Of a DNA stretch of 64,000 bases, positions 33,598-43,926 are shown piece after piece; within the stretch, counting starts at the first letter, position 1, and the number at the start of each line of letters is the position of its first letter. The stretch is from positions 248,001-312,000 of the forward strand of contig NZ_JAQGJV010000074.1 in assembly GCF_028290435.1 (NCBI RefSeq). The letters run 5' to 3'. Both the position numbers and the translations under genes were made by a program. The notes beneath the pieces are model-generated. The model did not search any database and was not told the origin of the DNA. It was given only the letters and a program-made list of their open reading frames with translations. Source of the stretch: Devosia sp. (lineage in GTDB: Bacteria > Pseudomonadota > Alphaproteobacteria > Rhizobiales > Devosiaceae).

Positions 33598-35466
33598 ATG
33601 AGTCTGTTCGATCCCCTCCATCGCATCTTCGAGTCCTGGCTGGACCCCTTCAAGACACCGGCCAATCTGGAACCGCCGCTCGCGACACCGCGCTTCTTCT
33701 GGCACTTCATTAGCCAGGCCAAGCTGCCGTTTCTTGCCCTGCTCATCCTCGGCGGTGCCGTCGCGCTGGTCGAAGCCGCGCTGTTCTACTACGTCGGCCG
33801 CCTGGTCGATATTCTCGACGCCGCCAACCAGGCCGATGGCTGGGCCGGCCTCATCGCCGGCTACGGCCCCGAACTGGTGATGATGCTCGTGGTGACGCTT
33901 GGCATCCGCTTCATCGTCACCTGGCTGTCGGCGACGGTCGAAGAGCAGACCGTCAACCTGGGCTTCTACAATCTCGTGCGCTGGCAGGCCTATGCCCACG
34001 TCATCCGCCAAAGCCTGTCCTTCTTCCAGAACGATTTTTCTGGCTCCATCGCCTCAAAGGTCTGGCAAAGCGGCGGCGCCGTCGGCGATTTCATGGTCGC
34101 CCTGCTGCAGGTGGTGTGGTTCATCGCCATCTATGCACTGACCACCGTCGTGCTGGTCGGTCAACTCGATTGGCGCCTCGCCGCAGCCGTCATCCTGTGG
34201 ATCATCGCGTTCTCCATCCTCGCCCGCTACTACGTGCCACGCATGCGCAAGCGCTCGGCCGCCGCTGCCGAAGCCGCCTCCGCGCTCACCGGCCGCATCG
34301 TCGATAGCTACAGCAATATCCAGACCCTCAAACTGTTCGGTTCCGCCGATGAAGACGACCGCTTCGTCAAGCGCGGCTTCGTCAGCTTCATCGCCGCCAT
34401 GACCACTCTGGCCCGCACCCTGGTCGGTGTCCGTACCGCCATGGGCATGCTGTCCGGCATTGCCATTGCCGGCATCGCCGCGCTCTCCGTGCAACTCTGG
34501 ACGCAGGGCCTCATCACCGTCGGCGGCGTCGCCTTCACCCTCGGCCTCGTGCTCCGCCTCTACAACCTGCTCGGCCGCATGATGAACCAGCTCAATGGCC
34601 TGATGCGCAATTACGGCACCGCCCAGAACTCCGCGGAGCTCATCGGTCGTCCGCTGGGCCTGATCGATATCCCAAACGCCAAGCCGCTCGCCGTCACCGC
34701 CGGCAATATCCACTTCGAAAACATTTCCTTCCACTATGGCAAAGACACCGGCGTCATCGACAACCTCGAACTCGATATCCGCGCTGGCGAACGCGTCGGC
34801 CTGATCGGCCGCTCCGGCGCGGGCAAGTCCACCCTGGTCAGCCTGCTGCTGCGCTTTTACGACCTGCAGGGTGGCCGCATCACCATCGACGGGCAGGATA
34901 TCTCGCAGGTCACCCAAGCCTCGCTGCGCGCCAATATCGGCGTCGTTACCCAGGATACCTCGCTGCTGCACCGTTCCGTCCGGGCTAACATCGTCTTCGG
35001 TCGCCCCACAGCCAGCGAAGAGGAAATGGTCAGCGCCGCCGAAATGGCCGAGGCCGACGAATTCATCGCCAACCTATCCGACCTGCGCGGCCGCACCGGC
35101 TACGACGCCCAGGTCGGCGAGCGCGGCGTCAAGCTGTCCGGCGGCCAACGCCAGCGCGTCGCCATCGCCCGCGTCCTCCTCAAGAACGCGCCCATCCTCG
35201 TGCTCGACGAAGCCACCTCCGCGCTCGATAGCGAGGTCGAAGCCGCCATTCAGGGCCAGCTCGAAAACCTGATGACCGGCAAAACCGTGATCGCCATCGC
35301 CCATCGCCTCTCCACCATCGCCTCGATGGACCGGCTGGTGGTGCTGGATCAGGGCCGCATCGTTGAGATGGGCACCCACGCCCAACTTCTGAAACAGGGC
35401 GGCCATTACGCCAGCCTCTGGCTACGCCAGTCCGGTGGTTTTCTCGATCTCACCGCCGCGCAGTAG
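33598..35466 (+). CDS. ABC transporter, fused permease/ATPase (exporter), copy 3
   Basis: Same architecture and near-identical NBD motifs; ATG 33598 preferred over GTG 33556. Confidence 0.94.
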   Translation: MSLFDPLHRIFESWLDPFKTPANLEPPLATPRFFWHFISQAKLPFLALLILGGAVALVEAALFYYVGRLVDILDAANQADGWAGLIAGYGPELVMMLVVTLGIRFIVTWLSATVEEQTVNLGFYNLVRWQAYAHVIRQSLSFFQNDFSGSIASKVWQSGGAVGDFMVALLQVVWFIAIYALTTVVLVGQLDWRLAAAVILWIIAFSILARYYVPRMRKRSAAAAEAASALTGRIVDSYSNIQTLKLFGSADEDDRFVKRGFVSFIAAMTTLARTLVGVRTAMGMLSGIAIAGIAALSVQLWTQGLITVGGVAFTLGLVLRLYNLLGRMMNQLNGLMRNYGTAQNSAELIGRPLGLIDIPNAKPLAVTAGNIHFENISFHYGKDTGVIDNLELDIRAGERVGLIGRSGAGKSTLVSLLLRFYDLQGGRITIDGQDISQVTQASLRANIGVVTQDTSLLHRSVRANIVFGRPTASEEEMVSAAEMAEADEFIANLSDLRGRTGYDAQVGERGVKLSGGQRQRVAIARVLLKNAPILVLDEATSALDSEVEAAIQGQLENLMTGKTVIAIAHRLSTIASMDRLVVLDQGRIVEMGTHAQLLKQGGHYASLWLRQSGGFLDLTAAQ

Positions 35467-35548
35467 GCGACAGCCTATTCCCACGCCATAAGCGGGAACT
35501 GCCACAGGCGGAGCAACGAGTACTATTCAAGCGCCCAACACACTCGAT

Positions 35549-35630
35549 CTTCCCGCGGGCTCGACCCGCGGGCCGCTCTCAGCAAGCGCGGTGGTGTGGT
35601 TAGAGGCCCGCGGGTCAAGCCCGCAGGAAG
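35549..35630. repeat. Head-to-head pair of cttcccgcgggctYgacccgcgggcc repeats (family A, copy 1)
   Basis: 35549-35574 cttcccgcgggctcgacccgcgggcc; 35605-35630 is ggcccgcgggtcaagcccgcaggaag, whose reverse complement differs at 2 of 26 positions. Confidence 0.85.
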
Positions 35631-35658
35631 GGCGGTGGGTGGGGAAACAGAGGTGCCT

Positions 35659-37638
35659 CTAACTCGCCACATCCAGCAAAGTCGGCACATAAATCCCATC
35701 CCCGCGCAATTCCCGCGCATGATGCTGCAACACCATGTCCTCGCTCATCGGCCGGCCGAACAGATACCCCTGCATAACCTTGCCGCCGAGCCCCACAAGC
35801 ACATCCAGCTGTTCTTCGGTCTCGATGCCCTCGAACACGCAGGAAATCCCAAGGTTGCGGCACAAATCGACAGTGGTCTTGATGATCGCCCGACTGGTCG
35901 GATCGCTGGTGACTTCGGCCACGAAACTGCGGTCCACCTTGATACGGTCCAGCGGCAGTTTTTGCACATAGGTCAAGCTGGAATGACCGGTGCCGAAATC
36001 GTCCAGTGCGATGCGCGAACCCAGCGACAGCAGCGACACCAACGCCGCATTGGCCTGGGCCATGTCATGCATCACCGAGGTCTCGGTGATTTCGAAATCG
36101 ATGCGGCATGGCGTGCCGAAACTCTCCACCTGCGCCACGATCGCCTCGATTGCGGTGTGCGAGACTAGGTCATGCGCGGACAGATTGACCGACAACCGCA
36201 GCGGCCGCGGCAATTGCGCCACCATGGCCAGCGCCTTGCGCAGCACCGTCTGGGTGATCTTGGAAATCACGCCGATCCGCTCTGCCATCGGGATGAAGTC
36301 GACCGGCGAAATCTCGCCCAGCACCGGATGGCGCCAGCGAGCCAGCACTTCGTAGCCCGTGGTCCGGTTCTGCGACATGTCGAATTGCGGCTGGAACAGG
36401 ATGTAGATTTCAGCATCCAGGTCCGCCGTATGCAGCGCGTGCTCCAGCGCCCGAACCCGGCTGATGTCGCTGGCATGCCGATCGGAAAACACCACGGCAT
36501 TGCCGCGGGCTTCCTGCTTGGCCACGAAGATCGCGTAATCCGCCCGGTCGCATAGCGCCTCGGCGGTGTCGTTCGGGCGGGATGCGGCGAAACCGGCGGA
36601 CGCCGAAACATGCGGATTGGCGCCCGGCAGCACAAAGGGCTCCCGCACGGTGGAACACAGCAGCTCACCACAATCGGTCAGCCGCTTTTCGCTGACCGGC
36701 CCCTGCAGGATCAGCCCGAATACATCCGCCTCGAGCCGCGCCACGAAGGTGCTTGGGCTGCGTAGCCCCATCACCCGCCGCGCCATCTCGATCAACACGC
36801 GATCACCGGTGGCATGCCCGAAAATATTGTTCACCGCCTTGAAGCCATCGATATCCAGCCGCGCCACCGCGATATCGGTGCCGTCGGCCTTGGCCTGTTC
36901 CAGCATTAATCCCAGGGCATGATCAAACTGTCGGCGGTTGGGCAGCCCGGTCAGCGCATCGATATTGGCCAACCGCTTGTTCTCATCGCTCAGGTGCTGC
37001 GTTTCATCTTGCCGGCGCACCATCTCGCCGCGTGACGCCACCAGCTCGGCAAAGGTCCTGAAGTTCAGAAATGTCACGAACAGCAGCGCACACACCACGA
37101 TGATGAGGTTGCAGGCCATCGCTACCAAAACCGGATTGCCCTGCATGAAGAAGAACAGCGCGAACGGAACCAGCGAACAGACAGCGGCAGACAGCGCCGC
37201 AGCGCGCAGATGCATCAGGCAATAGACGCAGCCCAGAGAGGTGATGCCGATATAAAAGGCCACATGGGCCTGCTGGAACGCATTCCCATAGGGGTAGAGG
37301 CTCAAGGCCCACGCGGAAAAGCCGAGGCCAAGGACGGCGGATACCGGCACCGCGCGGTTCAACAGTCGACGCGCCTGCCAATCGCTGATTTCCGCGTCGC
37401 GTACAAACCAGAGCCGGGCGACACGCCACAGGCTGATCGCTCCCAGAATTGCCGGCACGACAATTGTCAGGATCGGCGGCGCGCTCAAATGGGTGAGGGA
37501 CAGGATAATCGCGTTGGCAAGTAACACCGCGTACATCAGCGGCACCTGCCGCGTAAAGCCATGTGCCTGCGACTGGATCAGTTCTGGATTATCCGGCGGC
37601 ACGAAAAAGAACCTCTCAAGGTTCTTTAATAGCGTCAT
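35659..37638 (-). CDS. GGDEF/EAL protein (degenerate GGDEF, intact EAL)
   Basis: GGDEF region reads 'RLEADVFGLIL'; EAL region has 'GYEVLARWRHP', 'FEITETSVM', 'IALDDFGTGHSSL', 'KVDRSFV', 'FEGIETEEQL'. Confidence 0.93.
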   Translation of the reverse strand: MTLLKNLERFFFVPPDNPELIQSQAHGFTRQVPLMYAVLLANAIILSLTHLSAPPILTIVVPAILGAISLWRVARLWFVRDAEISDWQARRLLNRAVPVSAVLGLGFSAWALSLYPYGNAFQQAHVAFYIGITSLGCVYCLMHLRAAALSAAVCSLVPFALFFFMQGNPVLVAMACNLIIVVCALLFVTFLNFRTFAELVASRGEMVRRQDETQHLSDENKRLANIDALTGLPNRRQFDHALGLMLEQAKADGTDIAVARLDIDGFKAVNNIFGHATGDRVLIEMARRVMGLRSPSTFVARLEADVFGLILQGPVSEKRLTDCGELLCSTVREPFVLPGANPHVSASAGFAASRPNDTAEALCDRADYAIFVAKQEARGNAVVFSDRHASDISRVRALEHALHTADLDAEIYILFQPQFDMSQNRTTGYEVLARWRHPVLGEISPVDFIPMAERIGVISKITQTVLRKALAMVAQLPRPLRLSVNLSAHDLVSHTAIEAIVAQVESFGTPCRIDFEITETSVMHDMAQANAALVSLLSLGSRIALDDFGTGHSSLTYVQKLPLDRIKVDRSFVAEVTSDPTSRAIIKTTVDLCRNLGISCVFEGIETEEQLDVLVGLGGKVMQGYLFGRPMSEDMVLQHHARELRGDGIYVPTLLDVAS

Positions 37639-37772
37639 GGCTGTCCCCTCATGCGCCTAGCCTACTCGTAGAAATCCTAACACAAACGTAAATGCGGGCC
37701 CTGCAATTGCCTGTCACTGCTGGAAATGCCGCATTAGATGAAAAATTCTCGAAAACAGCCAGTTTTGCCGCG

Positions 37773-37786
37773 TGTAAACGGTTTCA
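37773..37786. promoter_or_regulatory. Candidate LacI-family operator (weaker)
   Basis: TGTAAACGGTTTCA, imperfect palindrome centred on CG. Confidence 0.4.
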
Positions 37787-37896
37787 TTGATGAATTTCGT
37801 GTCGTTGGCCGTAGCAAAGCACCGCTGAGCCACGCCAAAAATACGCCAAGGTCCCCATTGGCACTCGCGCCGAGTCCGACTAGAAGCGATGGGATA

Positions 37897-37910
37897 TGCA
37901 AACGATTGCA
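37897..37910. promoter_or_regulatory. Candidate LacI-family operator upstream of beta-mannosidase
   Basis: TGCAAACGATTGCA, near-perfect palindrome matching the AA-CG-TT core of LacI/GalR operators, about 70 bp upstream of the start codon. Confidence 0.6.
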
Positions 37911-37981
37911 CTTGCCACATTCGTGTCGGAATATCGTTAATATAAGACGCTGCCGGTCATTCGGCGCAGGGGAGAACAGAA

Positions 37982-40465
37982 GTGTCGGAACTCATGTCAC
38001 GCAGTGCGGCCACATCGCTCGATCTGGCCGGCGCTTTTGTGTTGACCTCGCCAGCCAATGACACGCGCGTCCCCATCGCCTTGCCGGGCGATGTGCATGG
38101 CGCCCTGCTGGCCGCCAACAAGATTCCAGACCCTTATTTTGGCGAAAACGAGAAGGTCGTCGATTGGGTCAACCGCACCCAGTGGCATGTCGAGCGAGGC
38201 TTCACCGCCACCCAGGCTGATGTCGACGGCTACCTGACGCTGACCCTGGCCGAGGTGGATTGCATCGCCACCATCCTGCTCAACGGCGAAGTCATCGCCA
38301 AGACCCAGAACTCCTTCATTCGTTACGACCTCGACGTCACCGGCAAGGTCCATGCCGGCGACAACACGCTCCGCCTCGAATTCGAGGTGACCCGCGACGT
38401 CGCCAAGGCCCGCTCCGACGCTCACCCGTTCCCCATTCCCTTCACCTACAATTACCTGACCAATGGCCTTGAAGGCGTGCACATGAATTTCGTGCGCAAG
38501 GCCGCCTGCCATGCCGGCTGGGATTGGGGCGTATGCCTGATGCCCATCGGCGTCTACGGCACCATGAGCCTGCGCAAGACCCGTCTTGCCCGCCAGGACA
38601 GCGTGCAGGTCGACCAGGCCCACGGCAAGACTTCGGTCGAACTATCGATCAAGACTCACATTTTTGCCTTCGCTCACGGTGAAGTGGAACTTGAACATTC
38701 CATCGATGGGCAGACCATCACCGACAAGGTCGCCGTGCGGCAGGGCGACAACGTCGTCACCCACAACATCACCATCCACAATCCCAAGCTTTGGTGGCCA
38801 GCCGGGCAGGGGGAGCAGCCCCTCTACGAGCTGACCACCAATCTCGAGGGCGAAAAGACCAGTCGCAAGATCGGCCTGCGCAAGCTCGAATGGATCATCG
38901 AAAAAGACGAGATCGACCACTCGTTCAAGTGCCGCGTCAACGGCCGCGACATCACCATGATGGGCGCCAACTGGATCCCCGCCGACGCCATCCCCTCGCG
39001 CATCACCCCGGCCGTTATCCGCGACCTGCTCGAAAGCGCCAAGGCCGGCAACATGAACATGCTGCGCATCTGGGGCGGCGGCCAGTACGAGCCCGATTAC
39101 TTCTATGACCTCTGCGACGAACTCGGCCTGCTGATCTGGCACGATTTCATGTTCGCCTGCATGAGCTACCCATCCGATCGCGACTTCCTCGCCGACGTCC
39201 GCACCGAAATCACCCAGCAGGTGCGCCGCCTCAGCCACCACGCCTGCATCGCCCTGTGGTGCGGCGACAACGAAGTCATCGGCTCGTTGCACTGGTACCC
39301 CGAAACCAAGGCCGCGCCCGAGCGCTACGTCGCCAACTACGACCGCCTGAACAATATGCTCGGCAACATCGTGGAGGACGAAGACCCGATCCGCCGCTTC
39401 TGGCCGTCCTCGCCCTCGCAGGGCTACATGGACTTCTCCGACGGCTGGCAGTCGGATACCCGCGGCGACACCCATTATTGGGACGTCTGGCACTCCGCCA
39501 AATCCTTCGAGGCCTATCGCACCGTCAATCCGCGCTTCGCGTCCGAATTCGGCTTCCAGTCCTTCACCTCGATGAACGTCATCGAGACCTTCTCCGAGCC
39601 CAAGGATCGCAACCCGTCCTCGCCGGTCATGGAAATGCACCAGCGCAACAATGGCGGTAATGCGCGCATTCTCGAAACCATGACGCGTTACTTCCGCTTC
39701 CCGCGCGATTTCGACCAGATGGTGTTCCTCAGCCAAGTCCAGCAGGGTCTCGCCATCAAGACCGCCATCGAATACTGGCGCTCCACCAAGCCGCGCTGCA
39801 TGGGCACGCTCTATTGGCAGATCAACGACATCTGGCCGGTCGCCTCGTGGTCGAGCCTGGATTACGGCGGGCAGTGGAAGCTGCTGCACTACATGGCCAA
39901 GCGCTTCTACCTGCCTATCAACGTCGTCGCCGTGCCCAATATGGAAAACACCCAGATCACCCTCAAGGGCATCAACGACATCGGCCGGCCGGCTTCGATC
40001 CGCCTGCAGGTCTTGGCTGTGCGTGTTGGCGGCGGTGATCGCGTGCTCTACGAGAGCAACGCTGCCATTGGTGCTGACGCGGCAATAGCGTTGACCACGA
40101 TCGACGCCAAAGCGCTGGAGAGCGACGAATTCCTGCTGTTCTACTGGCGCGATGCGCACGGCAATCTGCTGGGCGAAAACGACTTCTTTCCCAAGCCCTA
40201 CAAGGCCTATGAAATCGTCGTTCCCGCCATCACCACCGAGTGGTCGACCATCGACGGCAAGCCCGTGCTGACCCTGACCGCCGACAAGCCGGCCCTGTTC
40301 ACCACCGCCACCGTCGACGCTCCCGGCTATTTCTCCGACAACGCCGTCACCTTGCTGCCGGGGCGCCCGACCGTGCTGACGTTCAACGCCCGCCACGGCG
40401 CCACGCCCTCGGTCGATAGCCTCGCCGCCAGCCTCAAGGTCCGCGACCTGTCCCAGACCTTTTAG
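37982..40465 (+). CDS. GH2 beta-mannosidase
   Basis: '[18 protein letters not shown]', '[37 protein letters not shown]', '[17 protein letters not shown]'; GTG start with ggggag upstream. Confidence 0.93.
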   Translation: MSELMSRSAATSLDLAGAFVLTSPANDTRVPIALPGDVHGALLAANKIPDPYFGENEKVVDWVNRTQWHVERGFTATQADVDGYLTLTLAEVDCIATILLNGEVIAKTQNSFIRYDLDVTGKVHAGDNTLRLEFEVTRDVAKARSDAHPFPIPFTYNYLTNGLEGVHMNFVRKAACHAGWDWGVCLMPIGVYGTMSLRKTRLARQDSVQVDQAHGKTSVELSIKTHIFAFAHGEVELEHSIDGQTITDKVAVRQGDNVVTHNITIHNPKLWWPAGQGEQPLYELTTNLEGEKTSRKIGLRKLEWIIEKDEIDHSFKCRVNGRDITMMGANWIPADAIPSRITPAVIRDLLESAKAGNMNMLRIWGGGQYEPDYFYDLCDELGLLIWHDFMFACMSYPSDRDFLADVRTEITQQVRRLSHHACIALWCGDNEVIGSLHWYPETKAAPERYVANYDRLNNMLGNIVEDEDPIRRFWPSSPSQGYMDFSDGWQSDTRGDTHYWDVWHSAKSFEAYRTVNPRFASEFGFQSFTSMNVIETFSEPKDRNPSSPVMEMHQRNNGGNARILETMTRYFRFPRDFDQMVFLSQVQQGLAIKTAIEYWRSTKPRCMGTLYWQINDIWPVASWSSLDYGGQWKLLHYMAKRFYLPINVVAVPNMENTQITLKGINDIGRPASIRLQVLAVRVGGGDRVLYESNAAIGADAAIALTTIDAKALESDEFLLFYWRDAHGNLLGENDFFPKPYKAYEIVVPAITTEWSTIDGKPVLTLTADKPALFTTATVDAPGYFSDNAVTLLPGRPTVLTFNARHGATPSVDSLAASLKVRDLSQTF

Positions 40466-40487
40466 GGCCTCGGCACCAAAACCCTCT

Positions 40488-40567
40488 CTTCCCGCGGGCT
40501 TGACCCGCGGGCCTCCATCCACACAGCACAAGCGACCGCCTTCCCACGGATCAAGTCTGCGGGAAGG
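40488..40567. repeat. Second family A palindromic repeat pair
   Basis: 40488-40513 cttcccgcgggcttgacccgcgggcc; 40539-40567 ccttcccacggatcaagtctgcgggaagg, a diverged inverted copy. Confidence 0.75.
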
Positions 40568-40753
40568 CCGGCAGGTGGCATGACAAGTGCCCCTTTGAGG
40601 CGCTTGTTTCAGCGAAGCAAATCGCCTCTTTCCCCGCTCATTCCGCAGAAGGAGGCTCTACCATACAAGAATTATCCCCCTCCCATTGACAACCCTAACC
40701 CGATCTCGCAACGGTGAGCCGGGCGCATCCTCCTGCCGCCCGTCGGAATCGTC

Positions 40754-41668
40754 ATGTCGAGCAATATTGCGCCCCTCGAGGAGCGCCGCCTGTTGGGCAT
40801 CGGCCTCGTGCTGGGCGCCTTTTTCTTTTTCACCTGCATCGACAGTTCCGCCAAATGGCTGGGCCTTGCCGGCCTGCCGGTGATGCAGATCGTGTTTATG
40901 CGCTATGCTGGCAGCCTGGTCATCGTTTCCGCAACCTCGCTGTCGCATCAGGGCACCGGCTTCCTCCGCTCCGCCAATGTCGGTATCGAGATCCTGCGCG
41001 CACTGGCTCTGCTCGGCTCATCGCTGTGCAATCTCACCGCCGTGCAATATCTGCCGCTGACCGTCACCGGCTCCATCGCCTTCACCATGCCGCTGATCCT
41101 GTGCGCCCTCTCGGTGCCGCTCCTTGGCGAGCATGTCGGCTGGCGCCGCTGGACCGCCATTGCAATCGGCTTCGTCGGCATCCTCATCATCGTCCAGCCC
41201 GGCACCAGCGCCTTTCACCCGGCGGCGCTGCTCTGCATCGGCGGAGCCTTCTTTTCGGCGCTCTATTTCCTGCTCACCCGCCGCCTTGCCGGCGTCGACT
41301 CCACCGCCACCCAGCAGTTCTACGGCAATGTCATCGCCGCTGTGGTGCTGGCCCCCTTCGCCATCGTCCACTGGGTCTGGCCGACCCGTCCCGTCGATTG
41401 GGCCGTATTCGCCTTCATCGGCGTCGTGGGCTATGTCGGCCATCAGTTCTCCACCATCGCGCATCGTTTCGCGCCCGCCTCGACACTGGCCCCGTTTGCC
41501 TACCTGCAGATCATTTTCATGGCCCTGTCGGGCTGGCTGATTTTCGGACAGGCGCCCGAATTCTCGCTCTATCTCGGCGCGCCCATCGTCATTGCCAGCG
41601 GCCTCTATATCTGGCTGCGCGAACGGGCTCTGTCCCGCCCCGTGACCCCGATCGCGGAGGAACGCTAG
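40754..41668 (+). CDS. DMT/EamA family transporter, copy 1
   Basis: About 10 TM; 'RRWTAIAIGFVGILIIVQPGTSAFHPAALL'. Confidence 0.9.
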   Translation: MSSNIAPLEERRLLGIGLVLGAFFFFTCIDSSAKWLGLAGLPVMQIVFMRYAGSLVIVSATSLSHQGTGFLRSANVGIEILRALALLGSSLCNLTAVQYLPLTVTGSIAFTMPLILCALSVPLLGEHVGWRRWTAIAIGFVGILIIVQPGTSAFHPAALLCIGGAFFSALYFLLTRRLAGVDSTATQQFYGNVIAAVVLAPFAIVHWVWPTRPVDWAVFAFIGVVGYVGHQFSTIAHRFAPASTLAPFAYLQIIFMALSGWLIFGQAPEFSLYLGAPIVIASGLYIWLRERALSRPVTPIAEER

Positions 41669-41671
41669 ACC

Positions 41672-42586
41672 ATGGCCATCGCCCCCGTCGAAGAACGCCA
41701 CAATACCGGCATCGGCATCCTGCTGGCATCCCAACTGATCCTGATCTTCCTCGACACCTCGGCCAAATGGATGTCCACTCAGGGCATTCCGACCGGCGAG
41801 ATCGTCTTCATCCGCTACGCCGTCCATGTGGCGCTCATCCTGGTGTTCGTCTGGCCGTTGCGCAGAACCGCGCTCTTCCACACCGCTAATTGGAAGCTCG
41901 AAGTCCTGCGCGGCGTCTGCCTCCTCGGCACCACCGCCGGCAATTTCCTCGCCATGCGCTTTCTTCCACTCACCGTCACCGGCGCGCTGATCTTCACCAG
42001 CCCGCTGATGGTCTGCGCCATGTCCGGTCCACTGCTTGGCGAAACCATCGGCTGGCGCCGCTGGCTCGCCATTGGCGTCGGCTTCATCGGCATCCTGATC
42101 ATCGTGCGCCCCGGCACCGAGGCGTTCCAACCCGCTTCGCTCCTCGGCCTCGGCGCAGCCTTCTTCGTCGCCCTGTTCTCCATCGTCACCCGCAAGCTCG
42201 CCGGCGTCGATACCGCCATGACCCAACAGTTCTACGCGGGAGCGGTGGCGCTCGTACTCGTCACCCCATTCGCCTTCACCGGCTGGACCTGGCCCAGCAA
42301 CACCATCACCTGGCTGGCCTTTTTCGGCGCCGGCACTGTCGGCATGGTCGGCCACATCTTGATTTCGGTCGCTCACCGCTTCGCGCCGCCCTCGACGCTG
42401 GCCCCGTTCAACTACCTGACGCTGCTCTATCTCGCCTTCGTCAGTTGGATCGTCTTCAGTCAGCCCCCCGACGCCTGGTTCTTCCTCGGCGCCGGCATCA
42501 TCATCGCCAGCGGCCTCTACATCTGGCTCCGCGAACGCTCCCTCAACAAACGCACCACATCGGTGGACGAGGCGATCGTCGATTAG
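41672..42586 (+). CDS. DMT/EamA family transporter, copy 2
   Basis: 'RRWLAIGVGFIGILIIVRPGTEAFQPASLL'; starts 4 bp after the copy 1 stop. Confidence 0.9.
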   Translation: MAIAPVEERHNTGIGILLASQLILIFLDTSAKWMSTQGIPTGEIVFIRYAVHVALILVFVWPLRRTALFHTANWKLEVLRGVCLLGTTAGNFLAMRFLPLTVTGALIFTSPLMVCAMSGPLLGETIGWRRWLAIGVGFIGILIIVRPGTEAFQPASLLGLGAAFFVALFSIVTRKLAGVDTAMTQQFYAGAVALVLVTPFAFTGWTWPSNTITWLAFFGAGTVGMVGHILISVAHRFAPPSTLAPFNYLTLLYLAFVSWIVFSQPPDAWFFLGAGIIIASGLYIWLRERSLNKRTTSVDEAIVD

Positions 42587-43848
42587 GGCTTGTCATCCCC
42601 CTGCGTGATCAATCGCGCGCTCCTTTGCCCGCTCAAATAAATCCACAGCCAGCTCAGCGCCACCGCGATGCGGTTCTTGGTGTCGATCAGGAAGTAGATA
42701 TGAGCCAACCCCCAGGCCCACCACGCGATCCAGCCCTTGAGCTTGATCCAGCCAAAATCGATCACCGCCGCGCGCTTGCCGATGGTCGCCAGGTCCCCCG
42801 CATGCTTGTAGCGGAACGGCTTGACCCCATTGTCGCCCGCCAGTCGCGCCTTGATGATCGCCGCCGCATGCTTGCCGCCCTGCTTGGCCGCATCGCCGAC
42901 GCCGGGCACCGGCTTGCCATTCGGCATCACGATGCTTGCCGTGTCCCCAACCACGAAAATCTCGCCATGCCCCGGCACCGTCAAATCCGGCTCGACCTTC
43001 ACCCGCCCGGCACGATCCGGCTCCAGCCCCAGCCATTTCGCCGCCGGAGACGCCTGCACGCCCGCCGCCCACAGCACCGTCTTCGCGGCAATCCGCTTGC
43101 CGCCATATTCGACGCCCTCGGCATCGATCACCGTCGCCGGATTGCCCAGATCGACCTCAACGCCAATATCGGTTAGCGCCTTGTGCGCGTACTCCGATAG
43201 CGCGGGTGCGAAATTTGCCAACACAGCCTTGCCGCCTTCGATCAGCACAACGCGCGCTTCGTCCGATGCGATGCTGCGAAATTCCCCGCGCAAGCTGGTA
43301 TGCGCCAGTTCAATAATCGCCCCGGCCAGTTCCACCCCAGTCGGCCCACCGCCGATGATCACGAACGTCAGCAGCGCCTTGCGCAATGCCGGATCACTCG
43401 TGCGCTCCGCCTGCTCGAATGCCAGCAGCAGCTTGCGCCGGATCGTCGTCGCGTCCTCCAGCGTCTTGAGGCCGGGCGCAAACTGCTCCCACTCGTCATG
43501 CCCGAAATAGGCATGCCGCGCTCCGGTCGCGAGGATCAGGCTGTCATAGGGCACACTGCTGCCGTCATCGAGCTGAACCGTTCTGGCCGTTTTATCCACG
43601 CCAACCACACCCGCCAGCAGCGTGCGCACATCAGTGCGGTGCTTCAAGATATGCCGGATCGGCCAGGCGATTTCCGACGTGCTGAGTGAGGCCGTCGCCA
43701 CCTGATAGAGCAGGGGTTGGAACAGATGATGATTGCGCCGGTCGATCAGGGTGATGTCCACGTCGGCCCCGCGCAAAGCCTGCGCCGCTGCGAGCCCGCC
43801 AAAACCTCCGCCGACGATCACCACACGATGCCCGCTGACGCCCATCAC
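42583..43848 (-). CDS. NAD(P)/FAD-dependent oxidoreductase, type II NADH dehydrogenase-like
   Basis: 'RVVIVGGGFGGLAAAQALRGADVDITLIDRRNHHLFQPLLYQVATASLS', second Rossmann 'VIIGGGPTGVELAGAI'. Confidence 0.92.
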   Translation of the reverse strand: MMGVSGHRVVIVGGGFGGLAAAQALRGADVDITLIDRRNHHLFQPLLYQVATASLSTSEIAWPIRHILKHRTDVRTLLAGVVGVDKTARTVQLDDGSSVPYDSLILATGARHAYFGHDEWEQFAPGLKTLEDATTIRRKLLLAFEQAERTSDPALRKALLTFVIIGGGPTGVELAGAIIELAHTSLRGEFRSIASDEARVVLIEGGKAVLANFAPALSEYAHKALTDIGVEVDLGNPATVIDAEGVEYGGKRIAAKTVLWAAGVQASPAAKWLGLEPDRAGRVKVEPDLTVPGHGEIFVVGDTASIVMPNGKPVPGVGDAAKQGGKHAAAIIKARLAGDNGVKPFRYKHAGDLATIGKRAAVIDFGWIKLKGWIAWWAWGLAHIYFLIDTKNRIAVALSWLWIYLSGQRSARLITQGDDKP

Positions 43849-43926
43849 AGCCTCCTATGTTCCCACCATAGATCGTGGTTGGGATCCGCGCCCACAACGA
43901 CTGCGGAGACATTGTAGACCTGCGTT

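Noticed and set aside
38642-40531. 629-aa minus-strand ORF opposite beta-mannosidase
   Set aside because: Low-complexity shadow ORF; GH2 motifs are on the plus strand.
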